From Aldehydirespirator sp965219165 (lineage in GTDB: Bacteria > Actinomycetota > Acidimicrobiia > Acidimicrobiales > Aldehydirespiratoraceae), in NCBI GenBank assembly GCA_965219165.1, contig CBDCMW010000002.1, positions 744,001 to 808,000 of the forward strand: a stretch of DNA of 64,000 bases, read 5' to 3'. The notes below the pieces were generated by a model that ran no database searches, was not told the DNA's origin, and saw only the letters and a program-made list of their open reading frames with translations. Position 1 is the first letter of the stretch. Each line of letters begins with the position of its first letter. A program made the translations under genes and the position numbers. This document shows positions 52,549 to 60,033 of the stretch, piece after piece.

Positions 52549-53301
52549 CTAGTCACATACCACCGGGTCTGAGAGCATTGCCAAGTCTGCGGCGAGCATC
52601 TCCGCACCGCTCAGGAAGGTGACAACGCGACCGGCGGCGATGTCGGGGTCGGGGTCGGGTACGTCGTCATCGCCGAGGTCCTCCGCCGCCAGGGCTCTGG
52701 ACTTGGCCAACTTCTCCTCGAGGTCCGGGAACAGGCCGCTGAGCGCGGCGACGAACTCGTCGGAGCTGTCGCAGCGGACGTGCAGCCGCTTTATGTAGTA
52801 GACGACTTCGTCGTAGTGGGCGTCGGGGTCCTCGAACCAGGCCTCGTCGGGCTGGTCGCCCGCGCCGCGCCTATCGGGGCCGGCGATCTGCGCCAAGTCC
52901 AACGCAGTCAACTCCGCGGCGCTTCGGAAGCAGACGTATCGACCCGGGCCAAGTTCGGCGACCGCGTCGGCCTCGTCGTAGCTGCCGAAGTCGATTTCCT
53001 CCCCGGCTGTGATTCGGGCGACCTTCTCCTCGAGGTCGGGGAACAGGTTGCTGAGCGCAGCGATGAACTCATCGGAACTGCCGCACCGCCTGTGCAGCCG
53101 CCTCATGTAGTCGACGACTTCCTCGAAGTGGGCGTCGGGGTCGTCGAACCAGGCCTCGTCGGGCATGACGTGGTCCGCCTCAGCTTCACCCACGGAAGTC
53201 ACGCTATCCCTGCCGTGTTCGATGACGGAGGCGGTGGCCGTCCCCGAGCCATCCAGAGAGCCTTGCAACAATTCAACAGTCATGGACAGTAACGTAACCA
53301 T
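52549..53301 (-). CDS. Acidic protein with internal duplication, candidate partner of the RelE-like protein
   Basis: 250 residues. Two related halves: residues 47-140 (PDEAWFDDPDAHFEEVVDYM...SSDEFIAALSNLFPDLEEK) and 151-250 (PDEAWFEDPDAHYDEVVYYI...SSDEFVAALSGLFPDLEEK). Each half ends in a V.FxSxAE(L/M) segment. No family name known to me. The protein is strongly acidic, fits an antitoxin that wraps a basic toxin, and its gene precedes the RelE-like gene by 29 bp. The duplication is protein-level old (many substitutions), unlike the fresh repeats elsewhere. Start could be the Met at 53283. Confidence 0.7.
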   Translation of the reverse strand: MVTLLSMTVELLQGSLDGSGTATASVIEHGRDSVTSVGEAEADHVMPDEAWFDDPDAHFEEVVDYMRRLHRRCGSSDEFIAALSNLFPDLEEKVARITAGEEIDFGSYDEADAVAELGPGRYVCFRSAAELTALDLAQIAGPDRRGAGDQPDEAWFEDPDAHYDEVVYYIKRLHVRCDSSDEFVAALSGLFPDLEEKLAKSRALAAEDLGDDDVPDPDPDIAAGRVVTFLSGAEMLAADLAMLSDPVVCD

Positions 53302-53343
53302 CTGAAATTACTTTGACACGCTCCCCGGCACAACCGGGCGCAG

Positions 53344-53832
53344 CTAGTCGCGGAAGTTGACGTATTGGAGGGGCAGGTCGAAGTCGGCTTCCTTGAGCGC
53401 CGAGATGACGGCTTGGAGGTCGTCTCGCTTCTTGGACTGCACCCGCAGCTGGTCGCCCTGGGTGGACGATTGCACGCCTTTGATGCCGAGGCCCTTGATG
53501 AGCTTGTTGAGTTCCCGGGACTGGTCCGACGATATGCCGGCCCGCAGCCCCGCCACTTGGCGGACCGTGGCCCCGGCGGCTTCCTGCACCTTGCCGTAGT
53601 CGAGCGCCTTGAGTGACACTTTGCGCCGCACCAGCTTCTCTTCGAGCACTTGGCGGGCGGCGGCCAGCCGGTCCTCGGTCGACGAGTTGAGCGTGATGGC
53701 GCCGTCGCCGAGCACGGCCGATGAGCCGGTGTTGCGGAAGTCGTACCGGGTGGACAGTTCCCGGCCCGTCTGGTCCACGGCGTTGCGGACTTCCTGCATG
53801 TCGAGCCGGCTGACTACGTCGAAGGTGGGCAT
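53344..53832 (-). CDS. YajQ family nucleotide/cyclic-di-GMP-binding protein
   Basis: 162 residues, normal length. N-terminal PTFDVVSRLDMQEVRNAVDQ, RYDFRNTGSS and KLIKGLGIKGVQSSTQGDQLRVQ, seen as GLGIKGVQSSTQGDQLRV, are diagnostic. Members bind c-di-GMP, nucleotides or RNA and act in signalling. Ends VNFRD. Lies just upstream of tRNA-Tyr on the opposite strand. Confidence 0.95.
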   Translation of the reverse strand: MPTFDVVSRLDMQEVRNAVDQTGRELSTRYDFRNTGSSAVLGDGAITLNSSTEDRLAAARQVLEEKLVRRKVSLKALDYGKVQEAAGATVRQVAGLRAGISSDQSRELNKLIKGLGIKGVQSSTQGDQLRVQSKKRDDLQAVISALKEADFDLPLQYVNFRD

Positions 53833-53864
53833 GAGTCTCTAGATGGTATCGTGCCCGCCGTTCT

Positions 53865-53946
53865 GGGTCGGTGCCCGAGCGGCCAAAGGGAACGGGCTGT
53901 AAACCCGTCGGCTTAGCCTACGGAGGTTCGAATCCTCCCCGGCCCA
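53865..53946 (+). tRNA. tRNA-Tyr (anticodon GTA)
   Basis: 82 nt with a long variable arm. Acceptor GGGTCGG pairs with CCGGCCC, anticodon loop CTGTAAA (GTA), T loop TTCGAAT, discriminator A. CCA is not encoded. Confidence 0.95.
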
Positions 53947-53973
53947 CAGTTCGCCTTCTCAGCGGGGCGTCGT

Positions 53974-54471
53974 TCAGGCGAGCATCCGCTGCATGACGAC
54001 CACGTTGAGCCAGTTGCCGAACTTGCGGCCGACTTCCCGTTCGGTGCCGACGGTGGCGAACCCGACGGCCTCATGCAGCTTGATGGACGCTTCGTGTTCT
54101 CCGGCGATGCGGGCGACCATGGTGTGGAAGCCGCTGGCCTTGGCCAGGTCGACCAGGTCGTGCAGCAGCCGCCGGCCGACGCCGCGGCCTCGCATCGTCT
54201 CGTTCACGTACACGCTCGACTCGACCGAGGTGCGGTAGGCGGCCCGGGGCCGGTACTCGCTCAGCGACGAGAAGCCGACCACCTGGCCGTCGATCTCGGC
54301 GACGAGCACGCCGAGGGCGCCGGAGCGGTCCTGCAGCCAGGCCTGCTGTTCCTCGAGCGTGCGGGGCACGAGGTCGAAGGTGTGGGTGGTGTGCTCGACC
54401 TCGTGGTTGTAGATGCGCTGGATCGCCTCTGCGTCGTCGAGCGTGGCGAGCCGCACGACCACATCGTCCAT
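53974..54471 (-). CDS. GNAT N-acetyltransferase (phosphinothricin acetyltransferase-like)
   Basis: 165 residues. VVRLATLDDAEAIQRIYNHE, the TLEEQQAWLQDR segment, VYVNETMRGRGVGRRLLHDL (acetyl-CoA loop) and IKLHEAVGFATVGTEREVG, as in the Pat/YncA group that acetylates phosphinothricin or methionine sulfone/sulfoximine. This could detoxify such amino acid analogues. Follows tRNA-Tyr, convergent. Good length. Confidence 0.92.
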   Translation of the reverse strand: MDDVVVRLATLDDAEAIQRIYNHEVEHTTHTFDLVPRTLEEQQAWLQDRSGALGVLVAEIDGQVVGFSSLSEYRPRAAYRTSVESSVYVNETMRGRGVGRRLLHDLVDLAKASGFHTMVARIAGEHEASIKLHEAVGFATVGTEREVGRKFGNWLNVVVMQRMLA

Positions 54472-54575
54472 CCCCCGAGGCTACGTGCCCGTCCCAGGGT
54501 CCATACCGGCCCATCGGCGCGGCCGCCTGTCCGAGCGCCCGTCCGGCTGGCAGGTTGCGGTAGGTTCCGCGTCCT

Positions 54576-56117
54576 ATGTACCGACCCGACATTGTCTCTG
54601 TGTTCCGCCGGACCGTGCGGCGCCACGGCGGGCGCCCGTTCTTGATTGACAGCCAGTCGTCGGTCACCTACGCCGAAGCCGACCGGCTCAGCGACGCCGC
54701 CGCGGCCGAGCTCGTCGACCGGGGCGTGGCGCCGGGCGACACGGTGGGGTTCTGCGCCCCGGACCGGGTGTCGCTGTGGCTCGGCATCATCGCCGCCTGG
54801 AAGGCCGGAGCGTTGCCCGGACTGCTCGACGCCCAGCTCAGCGCCGACGCCCTGCCGTACTTCGTGGACGATGTCGACGCCCCCGTTGTGGCGGCCGCCG
54901 CCGAGCGCCACGAGGTGCTGCTCGCCGCGGGCGCTCACTCGGTGATCGACCTGGACGAGCTGGCCCTGCTCGCCGCGGGCGCCCACTCGGTGATCGACCT
55001 GGACGAACTGGCCCTGCCCGCCGACCGGTCGCGGCCCGGCCCGGCCCCGCAGGGCGAGCCCGTCGACCGCCACGGCCCGGACGCACCGCTGTACCTGAGC
55101 TACACGTCGGGAACCACCGGGCCGCCCAAGGGCGTGGTGCTGCACTCGGCCGACGTGACCCGGGCCGCCTCGTGCATCGCCGACCGCCTCGGCCTGCGGC
55201 ACAACGATGTGCTGCTGGCCACCACGCCCATACCGAGCAGCTTCCAGCTCGTGGCCGCCCTCATGCCCGCCGTCCACGCCGGTGCCGCGGTGGCGCTGGT
55301 CGCCGGCCGGCCGGTCGCCGAGATGTGGCAGGTGGCCCGGGCCAACCACGCCACCGTGCTCGTTGCCTACCCGCTCACCCTGGCCGACATTGTGAACGCC
55401 CCCGACGCGGCCGACGATCCGCTGTTCCGGGTGGCTCTGTCGGGCGGCTCGCCCCTGGCTCCCCGCATCAAGTTCGATTACCTGGCCACGCTCGGCATCC
55501 CCCTGCTGGAGAGCTATGGGCAGAGCGAGCTGGGCGGCTTCATGGCCATGGGCAGCCCCACCGACGGCGACCGGGCTCTGGAGGGCTGGGTGGGCCGCTC
55601 CCTGCCCGACCGCCTCGCCTACGTGGCCAGCCCCGACGAGCCCTTCGGCGAGCTGCCCGCGGGCGAGGTCGGCGAGGTGCTGGTCGGCCATGGCTTCTTC
55701 CCCGCATACCGCAACAAGCTCGACCGGTTCGCTGACACCACCCGGGGCGGCGTGCTCCACACCGGCGACCTGGCTGTGGCCGACTCCGACGGCTTCATCA
55801 AGGTGCTGGGCCGCACCGGCGAGGCCGCCTCGGCTGCCGCCCGGGGCGGGTTCCTGCGTGAGCTGGAGGACGCTCTGTATGCCCATCCCGCCGTGCTCCA
55901 TGCGGCGGTGGTGGACCGGGGCGACGGCGAGCTGGCCGGCTTCTACGAGACCCGGTCGGGCCACGCGGTCAGCCCCGACGCCCTGGTTGCCCACGCCGGT
56001 GCCATCGTGCCGGCTGCCCTCCTGCCGGCCACCATGACCGAGCTGGACGCCATGCCCCGCACCTTCAGCGGCAAAGCCGACCGCCTGGGCCTGTCCCGCC
56101 GCGCCACAGCTGGCTGA
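54576..56117 (+). CDS. AMP-dependent acyl-CoA synthetase/ligase
   Basis: 513 residues. A3 motif YLSYTSGTTGPPKGVVLHS, LLESYGQSELGG, the hinge KVLGRTGE and the C-terminal PRTFSGKADR with the catalytic Lys. The substrate may be a fatty or aromatic acid. Residues ~115-146 contain a 16-residue segment LLAAGAHSVIDLDELA present twice, from a 48-bp tandem duplication. It lies upstream of a second ligase-like pseudogene, suggesting an old gene duplication. Full length otherwise. Confidence 0.93.
   Translation: MYRPDIVSVFRRTVRRHGGRPFLIDSQSSVTYAEADRLSDAAAAELVDRGVAPGDTVGFCAPDRVSLWLGIIAAWKAGALPGLLDAQLSADALPYFVDDVDAPVVAAAAERHEVLLAAGAHSVIDLDELALLAAGAHSVIDLDELALPADRSRPGPAPQGEPVDRHGPDAPLYLSYTSGTTGPPKGVVLHSADVTRAASCIADRLGLRHNDVLLATTPIPSSFQLVAALMPAVHAGAAVALVAGRPVAEMWQVARANHATVLVAYPLTLADIVNAPDAADDPLFRVALSGGSPLAPRIKFDYLATLGIPLLESYGQSELGGFMAMGSPTDGDRALEGWVGRSLPDRLAYVASPDEPFGELPAGEVGEVLVGHGFFPAYRNKLDRFADTTRGGVLHTGDLAVADSDGFIKVLGRTGEAASAAARGGFLRELEDALYAHPAVLHAAVVDRGDGELAGFYETRSGHAVSPDALVAHAGAIVPAALLPATMTELDAMPRTFSGKADRLGLSRRATAG
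54918..55013 (+). repeat. 48-bp in-frame tandem duplication in the acyl-CoA ligase gene
   Basis: Copies at 54918-54965 and 54966-55013 differ at two bases (T/C and G/A at wobble positions), so the event is recent. Confidence 0.95.
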
Positions 56118-56233
56118 CGCCGGTTTGCGGCTTGGGGCCTGTCCCGCCCCGCCGCCAGCGGGCTCGCGCGGTCTTGCTGGTTAGGCCTGGCCCGCCCCGT
56201 TACGATGTCGGACCGCCCGGTGCACGCTTGGCC

Positions 56234-56494
56234 CTATCCAGGCGCCGACAGCACAGCGCGGCTGTCGTCCACCGCTCGGAATTCGATGCGCAGGACCCGC
56301 ACGCCCGGCACCGACTCGGCGTCATGCAAAGCCGAGCACAGCGCTTCGCCCCGCGTCGGTGCTGCACGATCGAACTCAAGGGTGTCGTGCCCTACCGTGG
56401 CATCACCGCAGCCAGCCTTGAAGAGGGCGTCGAGGGTCTCCCACTCCAAGAGGTCCGCTCCCTCGGTCACGAGCACAAAATGGTGTGTGGCCAT
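56234..56494 (-). CDS. Small protein resembling the N-terminal part of an antitoxin-like family
   Basis: 86 residues from the ATG at 56494. THHFVLVTEGADLLEWETLD, ALFKAGCGDATVG, LEFDRAAPT and VPGVRVLRIE form the pattern of a small actinobacterial family in which this domain normally precedes an HTH (AEIAERLGRTRESVR-like). Here the protein ends soon after the domain, without the HTH, so it may be a truncated regulator. Longer starts (56527, 56560) are possible. Assignment by memory of the pattern only. Confidence 0.5.
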   Translation of the reverse strand: MATHHFVLVTEGADLLEWETLDALFKAGCGDATVGHDTLEFDRAAPTRGEALCSALHDAESVPGVRVLRIEFRAVDDSRAVLSAPG

Positions 56495-56595
56495 CGTTTC
56501 TTCGGGTGACGTAACGGGTGCGGTCATTCCCGGCTTGCGGTTCGCCCTCTTTGCCACCACTAGTTTCCGGGGCTCATGGACCTCCCCCCGCCACC

Positions 56596-57636
56596 GTGAA
56601 TGCTGCCGACCTGCTGACCGCGAGCGCGGCGGCCGAGGCCTGGCCGGGCGCTTCCGGTGCCACTGCCGTGCACTGGGTGGACCGGGACCGCTCGCTCACC
56701 TACGCAGAGGCCGTCGACGCCATGGCCCGGGCCGCGGCGGTGCTGTCGGGGTTCGGGGTGGCGCCCGGCGGTCGGGTCGGCCTGTTCGCCCATCCCGGTC
56801 TCGACTATGTGGTGGCCCTGCTCGGTGCCTGGCGGCTGGGGGCGACCGCCGTGCTGGTGGACCTGGCCGACAAGGACCGCTTCGGTGACCTGATGACCGC
56901 CGCCCCGCCCGATGCCGTGGTCTACACGAACGACCACTTCGACTATGTCCGGCCCACCGTGGCCGCTCTCGGCTCGGCCCCGACCGGACCGTGTTCGCAG
57001 GCATGGACGGTCCTCAGCCCGGCACGGTCGGCTGGCTGGATGCCTTGGCCGAGGCCGTCCCCCTCGCCGAGCCCCCCGCATCCGTCGACGCCGACTCGCT
57101 CGCCCTCACCATTCCGGCCTCGGCCACCCGTCCGACTCGGCCAACCCGTCCACCCGGTCACCCCGTCCGACCCGCCCGACTCGGTCAACCCGTCCGACTC
57201 GGCCACCCCCGAGCCCACCCAGCGCACCCACACTGAGTTGATCGAGGCCGCTTCCGCCGTGGCCGCAAGCCTCGACCTGGGCCCGTCCGACTCCACGCTG
57301 TGCCCGACGCCGCTGGCCCATCCCTTCCATCTCGAGGCCAGCATCCTCCCCGCCCTGCTGCGGGGCGCCACCGCCGGCCTGCTCAAGGTCTGGCACCCCG
57401 ACGACGCCTGGGAACAAATGGAGCGCAACGGCACCACCGTGCTGTGCGGCACCCCCCGCCATTGCACCGACCTGCTGTCGGTCTCCGCCGCCCGGGGCCG
57501 CAAGCCCTCGGCCCTCCGCGCCGCGATCACCGTCGAGGACCGGTCTCCCGCCTCCGACCCCGCCGTCGGCGAGTTGGCCGACCGCTTCCGCACCGAACTC
57601 GGCATCGACGCGGCCGTGCACCGTCCGGCGTCCTGA
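56596..57636 (+). pseudogene. Degenerate AMP-binding (ANL) ligase remnant
   Basis: The N-terminal part from GTG 56596 is a clear ANL adenylation domain (SLTYAEAVDAMARAAAVLSG, HPGLDYVVALLGAWRLGATA). At about 56990 the family frame shifts (MDGPQPGTVGWLDALAEAVP and LALTIPAS continue in another frame). Where the ATP-binding SGTTG loop should be there is a repetitive stretch of CCGTCCGACTCGGCC units; after it the first frame resumes with THTELIEAASAVAASLDLG and GTTVLCGTPRHC. The C-terminal domain with its catalytic Lys is missing. Nonfunctional as a ligase. Follows an intact ligase gene. Confidence 0.75.
57116..57215 (+). repeat. Simple repeat replacing the ATP-binding loop of the ligase remnant
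   Basis: Irregular tandem units of CCGTCCGACTCGGCCAACCC type. Confidence 0.7.
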
Positions 57637-57724
57637 AGGGCACCCGTCGGCGCACCCACGCCGCGCGCCGTGCGGCGGCCCGGTGGTGGGCCCCGCGCAA
57701 CAACTAGCAACTAGCGTCGATCCG

Positions 57725-58828
57725 ATGCGCTTGGGCCTCACTCTGTGGGCGGACAGGGACGTGGCCGCCCTGGCCCGTCTGGCCGCCTGCGCCGAGCGCA
57801 CCGGCTTCGACGATGTCTGGTGGCCCGACCACTACATGCACCGCGACGTCGGCGCCACCCTCACCGCCTGCGCCCTGGCCACCGAGCGGGTGAGGCTCGG
57901 CACCGCCGTCACCAGCCCGCTGCTGCGTCATCCGGCCGTCCTGGCCTCGCTGTTCGCCTCGCTGGCCGAGATCGCCCCCGGCCGCGTCGTCGCCGGCATC
58001 GGTCCCGGCGGCTGGGAGCTGCCTGCCCATCTCGGCATCAACGAGCCCAAGCCCCTCACCCTCACCCGCCACGCCGCCAGGGTCCTCGCCGATCTGCTAA
58101 CCGGCCAGCCCACCACGGCCCCGCCCGACGCCACCCGCTTCCCGCTGACCGGCGCCCAGCTCGATTTCAAGCCCCCGCAGCCGGTGCCGCTGTATCTGGC
58201 CGCCCGGGGTCCGCGCATGATGTCGCTGGCCGGCGAGCTGGCCGACGGCCTGATTACCCACAGCCTGTCGCTGCCGTTCATCGAGCACGTGGTCGAGCGG
58301 GTCGAGCTCGGCGCCGCCACGTCCGCCGCCAGCTCCGCCGCGTCCGCCGCCAGCGCCGCCGCCAGTACCGCCGCGTCCGCTGCCAGCCCTGCCGCCGCGT
58401 CCCACGACCGCCACGCCGGCAACCCCGCCACCACCCGCCGGGCTGGCGACTGCTCTATAGCGGTGTGGGTTGAGGTCTTCCTGCACGACGACCTCGCCCA
58501 CGCCCGCAACGTGCTGCGTCCCCGCTGCAAGTACATGGTGGGCGGCGAGTTCGACCCGAGCATGATCCCGCTCTACGGGCTCGACCCCGCCGAGGTGATG
58601 CCGGTCCGTGAAGCGGTGAGGCGCGGCGATCCTGCCGCCCACGAGCTGATCACCGACGAGATGGTGGACGCCTTCTCGATCTGCGGGTCGGTTCAGCGGG
58701 CCGCCGACCGGATCGACGCCCTGCGCGCCGCCGGCGTGAGCGAGGTCATCTTGAGCTTCGGCCCCGGCATCAACGAGTCCGAGATCGCATCGGTGGGCGA
58801 GGCGATGCTGAGCTTCCTGGACCGCTAG
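57725..58828 (+). CDS. LLM-class F420-dependent oxidoreductase (Mer-like)
   Basis: 367 residues. MRLGLTLWADRDVAALARLA start, VWWPDHYMHRDVGATLTACA, LGTAVTSPLLRHPAVLASLF and the ...PVPLYLAARGPRMMSLAGEL strand resemble methylenetetrahydromethanopterin reductase-like F420 enzymes. A low-complexity Ala/Ser insertion (SAASSAASAASAAASTAAS, about residues 200-225) interrupts the barrel between strands; it is encoded by GCCGCCAGC-like repeats. Substrate unknown. The ATG at 57725 gives the conserved start. Confidence 0.88.
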   Translation: MRLGLTLWADRDVAALARLAACAERTGFDDVWWPDHYMHRDVGATLTACALATERVRLGTAVTSPLLRHPAVLASLFASLAEIAPGRVVAGIGPGGWELPAHLGINEPKPLTLTRHAARVLADLLTGQPTTAPPDATRFPLTGAQLDFKPPQPVPLYLAARGPRMMSLAGELADGLITHSLSLPFIEHVVERVELGAATSAASSAASAASAAASTAASAASPAAASHDRHAGNPATTRRAGDCSIAVWVEVFLHDDLAHARNVLRPRCKYMVGGEFDPSMIPLYGLDPAEVMPVREAVRRGDPAAHELITDEMVDAFSICGSVQRAADRIDALRAAGVSEVILSFGPGINESEIASVGEAMLSFLDR

Positions 58829-58843
58829 GCCAAGTACGAATCG

Positions 58844-58891
58844 AAATTGGTGCCGATATTGGGCCTCCAGTGGCGGTTTCGTCCCCAATTT
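58844..58891 (+). repeat. AAATTGG palindromic intergenic element, copy D
   Basis: 48 bp from AAATTGGTGCCGATATTGGG to TCCCCAATTT, in the gap of about 100 bp between the LLM gene and the opine-dehydrogenase-like gene, both plus strand. Confidence 0.8.
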
Positions 58892-58926
58892 CGCTAGAGA
58901 CGACGAGACGACACAAGGAGACACCC

Positions 58927-60033
58927 ATGAAGGTGGCTGTTCTAGGTTCCGGTGGCGGGGCGCTCGCCGTGGCTGCTGACATGTCTCGCCACGGCCGTCA
59001 CGCGGTCCTGGCCGACTTCGACGACTTCCGGGCCAACCTGGCGCCCGTCGAAGAGCGGGGCGGGGTGGTCGTGTCCGACGATTGGTACGGCGCCGCCACC
59101 CATCCCGCGGAGGTCGCCGACGACATCCCCCACGCTCTCGACGGCGCCGAGCTCGTCGTGGTGGTCGTCCCGTGCTTCGCCCACGACCGCTGGGTGGCCG
59201 CCATCGCCCCCCACGTCACCGCCGACCACACGGTGCTGTTCCTGGGCGAGGGCAGCGGCGCCATCGTGGCCCGCCGGGCGATCGATCCCCCGACCGTGAT
59301 CGCCGAGGCCAACACCCTGCCCTTTCTGGCCCGCCCGACCGGCCCGGGCTCGGTCACGGCGTTCCGCAAGCACGGCGGGGTGCTGATCGCCGCTGTGCCG
59401 GCCACGCCCGCCGACACCGCCAGGGTGATGGACCTCGTCTCCGATGTGTGGCCCTATGTCTCTGCCACCGACACGGTGTGGAACACGGTGCTGGCCAACT
59501 ACAACGCAATAGATCATGTAGCTGCAATGATCGCTAATGCGGGTACTCTCCAGAATCGCACTGGCGGAATGTTGTTGTGGGGCGAGGGGGCCACGCCTGC
59601 GGTGGTGAATGTGATCGAGAAGGTTGACGAGGAGCTGCTGGCCTTGCGCCGTGCTCTCAACTCGAAGGAGCCTCGCCGTTACCGGGACTTCCTGGTGGCT
59701 CAGGGCTTCGTCCCCGATCTCGGCCCCGACAGCACCTTGTTCGACACGGTGCGGGCCAGCAAGCTGGTGGTGTCGTACGCGCCGACCGGCGACGACGGCG
59801 GGCTCAACACCCGCTATGTCACTGAGGATGTGCCCTATGCGCTGGTGCTGGCGTCGTCGCTGGGCGCCGCCACCGGCGTGCCGACTCCGGTGGTCGACGG
59901 GCTGGTGGCGATCTCGTCGGCCATGCTGGGCCGGGACTTCCGAGCCGAGGGCCGCACGCTGGCCTCCCTGGGCCTCGACGGGCTGGACGTGACCGGCCTG
60001 GTCGGCTTCGCCCGCACCGGAGTGTTCCCGTGA
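58927..60033 (+). CDS. NAD/NADP octopine/nopaline (opine) dehydrogenase family protein
   Basis: 368 residues. Rossmann start MKVAVLGSGGGALAVAADMS, ELVVVVVPCFAHDRW, and a C-terminal opine-dehydrogenase domain with TVWNTVLANYNAIDHVAAMI and NTRYVTEDVPYALVLASSLG, as in the NAD-dependent opine dehydrogenase fold, which condenses an amino acid with a keto acid or the reverse. AAGGAG six bases before the ATG sets the start. Its TGA overlaps the GTG of the amidohydrolase (GTGA), so the two work together. Confidence 0.9.
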   Translation: MKVAVLGSGGGALAVAADMSRHGRHAVLADFDDFRANLAPVEERGGVVVSDDWYGAATHPAEVADDIPHALDGAELVVVVVPCFAHDRWVAAIAPHVTADHTVLFLGEGSGAIVARRAIDPPTVIAEANTLPFLARPTGPGSVTAFRKHGGVLIAAVPATPADTARVMDLVSDVWPYVSATDTVWNTVLANYNAIDHVAAMIANAGTLQNRTGGMLLWGEGATPAVVNVIEKVDEELLALRRALNSKEPRRYRDFLVAQGFVPDLGPDSTLFDTVRASKLVVSYAPTGDDGGLNTRYVTEDVPYALVLASSLGAATGVPTPVVDGLVAISSAMLGRDFRAEGRTLASLGLDGLDVTGLVGFARTGVFP

